Assembly (NCBI GenBank): GCA_002715585.2
Contig: PAZJ02000005.1
Coordinates: 189,323 to 222,156, forward strand
Reading direction: 5' to 3'
DNA from: a bacterium
Lineage (GTDB): Bacteria; Desulfobacterota_D; UBA1144
Length of the DNA: 32,834 nt
The notes under the pieces were generated by a model that was given only the letters and a program-made list of their open reading frames with translations, ran no database searches and had not been told where the DNA came from. Shown piece after piece: positions 27,767 to 32,834 of this stretch; the stretch's first letter is position 1, and every line of letters begins with the position of its first letter. Made by a program: the position numbers and the translations under genes.

Positions 27767-27988
27767 ATGCAAGATGATAAATCAAAACAGTCAAAGGATG
27801 TTTTTAGCAGTAAACTTGAAGTTGAAAATAAAAAGTTTTTCTTTGACTTAAAAGAAAACCATAAAGGTCATTATCTTAAAATTACTGAAGTAAGTGGTGG
27901 CAGGTCAAGTATTATAATTCCTGTAGATGGCTTAGGAGAATTCCAAGGCCATCTACTGGAAGTAATAGACAAAGCTTCTTTGAGTTAA
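27767..27988 (+). CDS. PUR-domain (PurA-like ssDNA/RNA-binding) small protein
   Basis: KKFFFDLKENHKGHYLKITEVSGGRSSIIIPVDGLGEFQGHLLEV matches the PUR repeat pattern (K-F-Y-FDLKEN-x-G-x-(F/Y)-LKI-x-E); 73 aa. Confidence 0.75.
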   Translation: MQDDKSKQSKDVFSSKLEVENKKFFFDLKENHKGHYLKITEVSGGRSSIIIPVDGLGEFQGHLLEVIDKASLS

Positions 27989-28830
27989 TAATTTTCGCTA
28001 TAAGATTTAAATAAGTTTTCTAAAATCTCACAATAATATTCTTTTTCTCCATATTGAATTCTTAATCCGGATTGTTTGTAATTTTCATTATGATTAATAA
28101 ATGCAGAGCAATAACTTTCATTTTTGTTTATATAGTCTGTATGCAGGATAGATCCTATTTCATTTTCACCTTTATATATTATCGCATTTGTTATATCAAT
28201 ACCTTTTTCAATTTTTACAAAAGAAAAGTTTCTTTTAACTTGTCCTTTATATTTAACTCTAGCTACAATTTCTTGTCCTAGATAACAGCCTTTCTTAAAA
28301 TCAATTGCACACCATAAATTTAGTTCCATTGGTGTTCTATTTCTAAAAATTTTTTTATTATATGAAATTCCCTGTAATATAAAATCCATCGGATTAAAAT
28401 TATTTATCAGTCCTAGTTTATTACTTGTACCAATAGCCAAATATTTATCAATTAATGAAATGGAAGATTTCATAAAATATATACCTTCAATATCGCTAGA
28501 ATGAATATCCGATATTTTTGCTTGCAAGCTAGTTTCGATAATTTTTACATCCAGAGACATTTTATATTTAGTAATATTCTCTATTAGTGATTCTGAACTA
28601 AAATGATCAATTAGTAGAGCATTTGAATCTGAATTATCAATCCAACCAATTGATAAATCATGAATGATTCTACCTTTATTGTTTAGCCATAAAGTTCTAA
28701 TCATTTTATTATCACTTTTAAATTCAATCTTGTTTGTTGTTATATTATTGAAAAACTTTATATAGTCTTTTCCTTCGACTCTATATATAATTTTTTTATA
28801 AAATCTTTCATGGATAGAATTAGACATCAT
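27985..28830 (-). CDS. ygfZ: Folate-binding YgfZ/GcvT-like protein (Fe-S maintenance)
   Basis: KKGCYLGQEIVARVKYKGQVKRNF is the YgfZ KGCYxGQE signature. Start likely MSNSIHERFY near 28830 rather than 28890, which would overlap trxB. Confidence 0.85.
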   Translation of the reverse strand: MMSNSIHERFYKKIIYRVEGKDYIKFFNNITTNKIEFKSDNKMIRTLWLNNKGRIIHDLSIGWIDNSDSNALLIDHFSSESLIENITKYKMSLDVKIIETSLQAKISDIHSSDIEGIYFMKSSISLIDKYLAIGTSNKLGLINNFNPMDFILQGISYNKKIFRNRTPMELNLWCAIDFKKGCYLGQEIVARVKYKGQVKRNFSFVKIEKGIDITNAIIYKGENEIGSILHTDYINKNESYCSAFINHNENYKQSGLRIQYGEKEYYCEILENLFKSYSENY

Positions 28831-28864
28831 GTTATTATCATAAATAATTCTAAAGGTGATATAA

Positions 28865-29800
28865 ATGGAAAATAATAAAATAATTATCATTGGATCTGGC
28901 CCCGCAGGTTTAACTGCTGCAATTTATGCAGCTCGCGCTAGCCTATCCCCGATAGTTTTTGAAGGTTTTCAAGCTGGAGGTCAACTAACAATGACAACAG
29001 ATGTAGAGAATTTCCCAGGATTTCCTAATGGAATACAAGGTCCAGAATTGATGGATATGCTTAGAGGTCAGGCACAAAGATTTGGCGCAACATGTATTAT
29101 GAAAAATGTCGATTCTGTTAATTTTTCATCTTATCCATATTCTATTCAAGTTGGAGAGGATGTTTATAAAACTTATTCTATAATAATTGCCACGGGAGCG
29201 TCTGCAAAGCTTTTAGGCATTAAGGGTGAAGAGATACTTATGGGTAGAGGGCTTTCAACTTGTGCTACATGTGATGGTTTTTTTTATAAGGATAAAAATA
29301 TCCATGTTATTGGAGGTGGTGATAGTGCTATGGAAGAATCAATTTTTCTGACTAAATTTGCAAAAAAAGTCACCATTATCCATAGACGTGATAAGTTGAG
29401 AGCTTCAAAAATAATGGAAGATAGAGCTAGATCAAACTCTAAAATTGAATTTTTATTAAACAATTCGCCTATAGAGTTTTTAGGATCAGCCGACAAGGGC
29501 CTGAGTGGAATTAAAATTAAAAATATTATAACTTCTGAAATAAACCAAGTTGAATCAGATGGAGCATTTATTGCAATTGGACATAATCCAAATACACAAA
29601 TTTTTAAGAACTCTATTGAAATTGATACAAATGGTTATATTAATACTTTGGGAAAATCTTCAATGACGAATTTGAAGGGTGTTTTTGCATGTGGGGATGT
29701 CCAAGACAGCATCTATAGACAAGCTATTACAGCAGCTGGAACCGGTTGTATGGCGGCTATTGATGCCGAAAGATTTTTAGAGGAGAATCAAAAAGAATGA
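28865..29800 (+). CDS. trxB: Thioredoxin reductase
   Basis: IIGSGPAGLTAAIYAARASL, GGQLTMTTDVENFPGF, CATCDGFFYKDKNIHVIGGGDSAMEE. Confidence 0.96.
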   Translation: MENNKIIIIGSGPAGLTAAIYAARASLSPIVFEGFQAGGQLTMTTDVENFPGFPNGIQGPELMDMLRGQAQRFGATCIMKNVDSVNFSSYPYSIQVGEDVYKTYSIIIATGASAKLLGIKGEEILMGRGLSTCATCDGFFYKDKNIHVIGGGDSAMEESIFLTKFAKKVTIIHRRDKLRASKIMEDRARSNSKIEFLLNNSPIEFLGSADKGLSGIKIKNIITSEINQVESDGAFIAIGHNPNTQIFKNSIEIDTNGYINTLGKSSMTNLKGVFACGDVQDSIYRQAITAAGTGCMAAIDAERFLEENQKE

Positions 29801-30819
29801 AATATAGAGTTTTTCCACAAAACCATAATATTAAAGTTTCTGAAGTTGGATTTGGAGTTTGGTCAGTGGCAACTAAGTGGTGGGGAGTAACAGATGAGTC
29901 CTTAGGGATATCACTGCTTAGATATGGTTTAGATAATGGAATTAATTTCTATGATACTGCTGACGTTTATGGAAACGGTTATGGAGAAGAAATTGTCAAT
30001 AAGGCTTTCAATGGATCTCGTCATGAAATTATATTGGCAACTAAGTTTGGCTATGATATCTACTCAAATACCTCTGAGAGAAAGGGACACAAAGAGCTAC
30101 CTCAAAAATTTTCAAAGAAAGATATAAAATATTCATGCGAGCAAAGCCTGAAGAGGCTTAAAACCGATTATATTGATATTTATCAAATGCATAACCCCAG
30201 GTTTGACTTTATAAATAATGAAGAGGTTTTAGAAACTCTTAAAGAGTTAGTTGAAGAAGGGAAAATCAGGTCTTGGGGTATGGCATTAGGCCCTGATATT
30301 GGATGGCTTGATGAGGGTCTGAATTCTATTGATAAAAATCCAGGAAGTATTCAAATAATTTATAATCTTTTAGAACAAGAACCTTCTAAAACATTACTTT
30401 CTAAATCACATGAAAGTGATATTGGCTTTATTGCTCGTGTACCTCATGCATCTGGAATTCTTGATGGAAATTTTGATAAGGATAAAGTTTTTTCATCTGA
30501 TGATCATAGGAGTCATAGAAGACAGAAATGGATGCTGAATGGATTAAAAGCTAAAGATGATTTATCATTTTTATTTTCAGATAATGATAGAACTTTAGGG
30601 CAGACTGCAATTCTTTTCCCCTTATCCCAAAAAAATATTTGTACTGTTTTACCAAATTTCACAAATAAAGACGAGATCCTTGAATATTCAAAATGTAGTT
30701 ATTTGGAACCCATATCTGATGATGATATAGATAAAATTAACAATTTATGGGTAGATTCACACTCAGATCTTTTAGAACAGCCTTTTTCAAATTCTGAAAC
30801 CAAGCCCACACCTACATAG
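29797..30819 (+). CDS. Aldo/keto reductase
   Basis: NGINFYDTADVYGNGYGEEIVNKAF, EIILATKFGYD, SCEQSLKRLKTDYIDIYQMHNP; ATGA overlap with trxB. Confidence 0.93.
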   Translation: MKYRVFPQNHNIKVSEVGFGVWSVATKWWGVTDESLGISLLRYGLDNGINFYDTADVYGNGYGEEIVNKAFNGSRHEIILATKFGYDIYSNTSERKGHKELPQKFSKKDIKYSCEQSLKRLKTDYIDIYQMHNPRFDFINNEEVLETLKELVEEGKIRSWGMALGPDIGWLDEGLNSIDKNPGSIQIIYNLLEQEPSKTLLSKSHESDIGFIARVPHASGILDGNFDKDKVFSSDDHRSHRRQKWMLNGLKAKDDLSFLFSDNDRTLGQTAILFPLSQKNICTVLPNFTNKDEILEYSKCSYLEPISDDDIDKINNLWVDSHSDLLEQPFSNSETKPTPT

Positions 30820-32119
30820 CTTTAGTTTTTGTAAACTTCTTTATAAATATTATTCCAAAAACAAGAACACTTATCGCCCTAAGTATTCCAGAGTAGGCTG
30901 CACCTTCATGTTCTAAGTTAATTACTAAAGGATAAAGAGTTGATATGTATATACTTGATACAAAGATGGTTTGCAGCAATAAATATTTTGGATTATTCAT
31001 TGCAAGAATTAGGGGTGTAATCCAGTATGAAATGTTGTTTATAAGTGCCGCAAAGATAAGTAAATTTAGTGCAATGGTTGCATCTATATACTCAGGTCCA
31101 AAAAATAATTTAATAATATCCTGTGAAAAAATAAATATTAATAAACCCAATGAAATTGAGGCTAAGCCTAGAATTTTAGTTGAATTTAGAATTAATTTCT
31201 TTAAATCTCCAAATCTTTTTTGATTTACTAATGATACAAATTCTGGAAATGCAATATCTAATAATGGGTCCATAACCCTTCTAATAATTTTTACAGTACT
31301 TCTTGCAGCTTTAAATAAACCTGCATAAAAGGGGCCAACAAGATATCCTACCAAAAGAACACCCAAATTTTTTTCATTTGCCAAATTTATCATATTAGCG
31401 AAATGAGTGGAAATAGAAAACTTTAGAAATTTTATTTTATAATTTTTTATAGCTGAATATTTATAAAAAAACTTAAATTTTAGCTCCCTAAATACCTTAT
31501 TAATAAAAAATATCCTAACAAAAAAACCAATAAAAATTGATGATCCCATGGCCATAATTATAAAATTTAAATTATATGAATAATTAAGTAAAAAATATAC
31601 AATTATCAATCTGGCAAGATTTGAAATAATATTATTTATTAAAATTAATTTATATTTATTATACGTTCTTAAGAAGCTATCTAAAATTTCATTACTTGTT
31701 TGAAAAATATAAAATATGCAATAACTAATAATCAAATTGTGAATTTCTAAATCAAAATTGAAGAAATTTTCTATAAAATAAAATGATATTAGACATATTA
31801 TAAAATTTGATATAAAAGAAAACTTTATAGATAAACTTAATGACCAGAGTAAAACTTGAGAACACTTATCGGCATCTCTCTGGAAATCTCCTAAAAATTT
31901 TGTGGTTGCTTCCCAAATTCTTAAATTTAATAATATATTCATAACCTCAACTATTGAAATCGCGATTGCTATAACACCAAAAATTTCAACGCCTAAATAT
32001 TGAGCAAGAATAAATATTGTCAAAGCTGAACATAGCCCAGCAAAAATTTTACCTAAGCCTAAAATTTTAAAATTTTTGAAGATCCTTTTATAAATTTCTT
32101 CTATTGTCATAATAAACAA
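30812..32119 (-). CDS. Polysaccharide flippase/O-antigen transporter-like (Wzx/MATE-like)
   Basis: Polytopic 435 aa; NEKNLGVLLVGYLVGPFYAGLFKAARSTVKIIRRVMDPLLDIAFPEFVSL region typical of the RfbX/Wzx family. Confidence 0.85.
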   Translation of the reverse strand: MFIMTIEEIYKRIFKNFKILGLGKIFAGLCSALTIFILAQYLGVEIFGVIAIAISIVEVMNILLNLRIWEATTKFLGDFQRDADKCSQVLLWSLSLSIKFSFISNFIICLISFYFIENFFNFDLEIHNLIISYCIFYIFQTSNEILDSFLRTYNKYKLILINNIISNLARLIIVYFLLNYSYNLNFIIMAMGSSIFIGFFVRIFFINKVFRELKFKFFYKYSAIKNYKIKFLKFSISTHFANMINLANEKNLGVLLVGYLVGPFYAGLFKAARSTVKIIRRVMDPLLDIAFPEFVSLVNQKRFGDLKKLILNSTKILGLASISLGLLIFIFSQDIIKLFFGPEYIDATIALNLLIFAALINNISYWITPLILAMNNPKYLLLQTIFVSSIYISTLYPLVINLEHEGAAYSGILRAISVLVFGIIFIKKFTKTKAM

Positions 32120-32190
32120 TAACTATATCAGAATTTTATTATTCAACTATATTTTTTAATATAGACAATCTAGGTTATATTTATGCATCA

Positions 32191-32834
32191 ATGAATAAAA
32201 AAGTTATTATTTCAGGTGCTGCAGGATTTATAGGCTTCCATACATCTTTATTTTTTTTAAAAAAAGGATATGAAATATTAGGAATTGATAACTTAAATGA
32301 CAGTTATGATATAGAAATCAAAAAAAAAAGAATATCACTATTGATATCATATAAAAACTTCACTTTTAAAAAAACTGATATTTCTAATTATGATGCCTTA
32401 AAAAAAATCTTCAGGAATTTTTGTAAAGGAATCTCTCCAAAGTTAGTGATAAATCTTGCGGCAAAAACCGGAGTCAGAAAATCTACTTCTGATCCAAATT
32501 CATACTATGAGTCTAATGTGATTGGATGTTTAAATATTGCTAGATTAGTAAGTGTTTATGAGATTAATAATCTTATTCATGCTTCAACCTCTAGTGTTTA
32601 CGGTAACTCACCAAAAAAAAGTTTTGATATAGAGGATGAAACTGATAAACCATATTCAAATTATGCGGCCTCAAAAAAATCCTCAGAGGTTTTATTGTAC
32701 GCTTTTCACAAGTTAAATAAAATCAATATAACAATTCTGAGATTTTTTACTGTTTATGGTCCATATGGTAGACCGGATATGAGTCCGTTTATTTTTATTG
32801 AATCTAATTTGAGAAAAAATAAAATTAATCTTTT
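32191..32834 (+). CDS. NAD-dependent epimerase/dehydratase, UDP-glucuronate 4-epimerase-like (3' truncated)
   Basis: MNKKVIISGAAGFIGFHTSLFFLKKGYEILGIDNLNDSYD, NLAAKTGVRKS, YAASKKSSE catalytic YxxxK, TVYGPYGRPDMSPF; runs off the window end with no stop. Confidence 0.88.
   Translation, partial: MNKKVIISGAAGFIGFHTSLFFLKKGYEILGIDNLNDSYDIEIKKKRISLLISYKNFTFKKTDISNYDALKKIFRNFCKGISPKLVINLAAKTGVRKSTSDPNSYYESNVIGCLNIARLVSVYEINNLIHASTSSVYGNSPKKSFDIEDETDKPYSNYAASKKSSEVLLYAFHKLNKINITILRFFTVYGPYGRPDMSPFIFIESNLRKNKINL

Noticed and set aside
1-32834. tRNA, rRNA, CRISPR arrays, transposases, integrases, toxin-antitoxin or defence systems
   Set aside because: None recognised while reading either strand; gene content is core metabolism and envelope. 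A tRNAscan/Infernal run would be needed to exclude small RNAs.

Overview
AT-rich, densely packed chromosomal window with about 33 confidently called genes and no rRNA, tRNA, CRISPR array or mobile element that I could recognise. Main modules: bcp-bioD; a complete Alternative Complex III operon (actA-F) followed by an overlapping 51-aa membrane ORF missing from the supplied track, then directly by purM with no cytochrome oxidase genes; a minus-strand mcd/mcl/ecm-like operon (ethylmalonyl-CoA pathway), with a perfect 7-6-7 inverted repeat just downstream of its putative -10; tonB, and separately exbB/exbD; lysA, ddl, a thiolase, a PUR-domain small protein, ygfZ, trxB and an aldo/keto reductase; and the edge of a polysaccharide locus (flippase plus a truncated UDP-sugar epimerase). 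Best candidates for something undescribed: (i) a lipoprotein that looks like a Cu/Zn superoxide dismutase fold with its metal-binding histidines lost (20404-20880); (ii) a 66-aa two-repeat protein with consensus-like promoter, SD and terminator (21622-21822); (iii) the 51-aa ORF between actF and purM; (iv) the putative operator in front of the ethylmalonyl-CoA-type operon; (v) a perfect 26-bp palindrome covering the ends of two convergent genes. All seven convergent junctions overlap or are separated by 7 bp or less, which suggests a streamlined genome. The host lineage cannot be assigned safely from this window alone. All family calls come from reading motifs, not from database searches.
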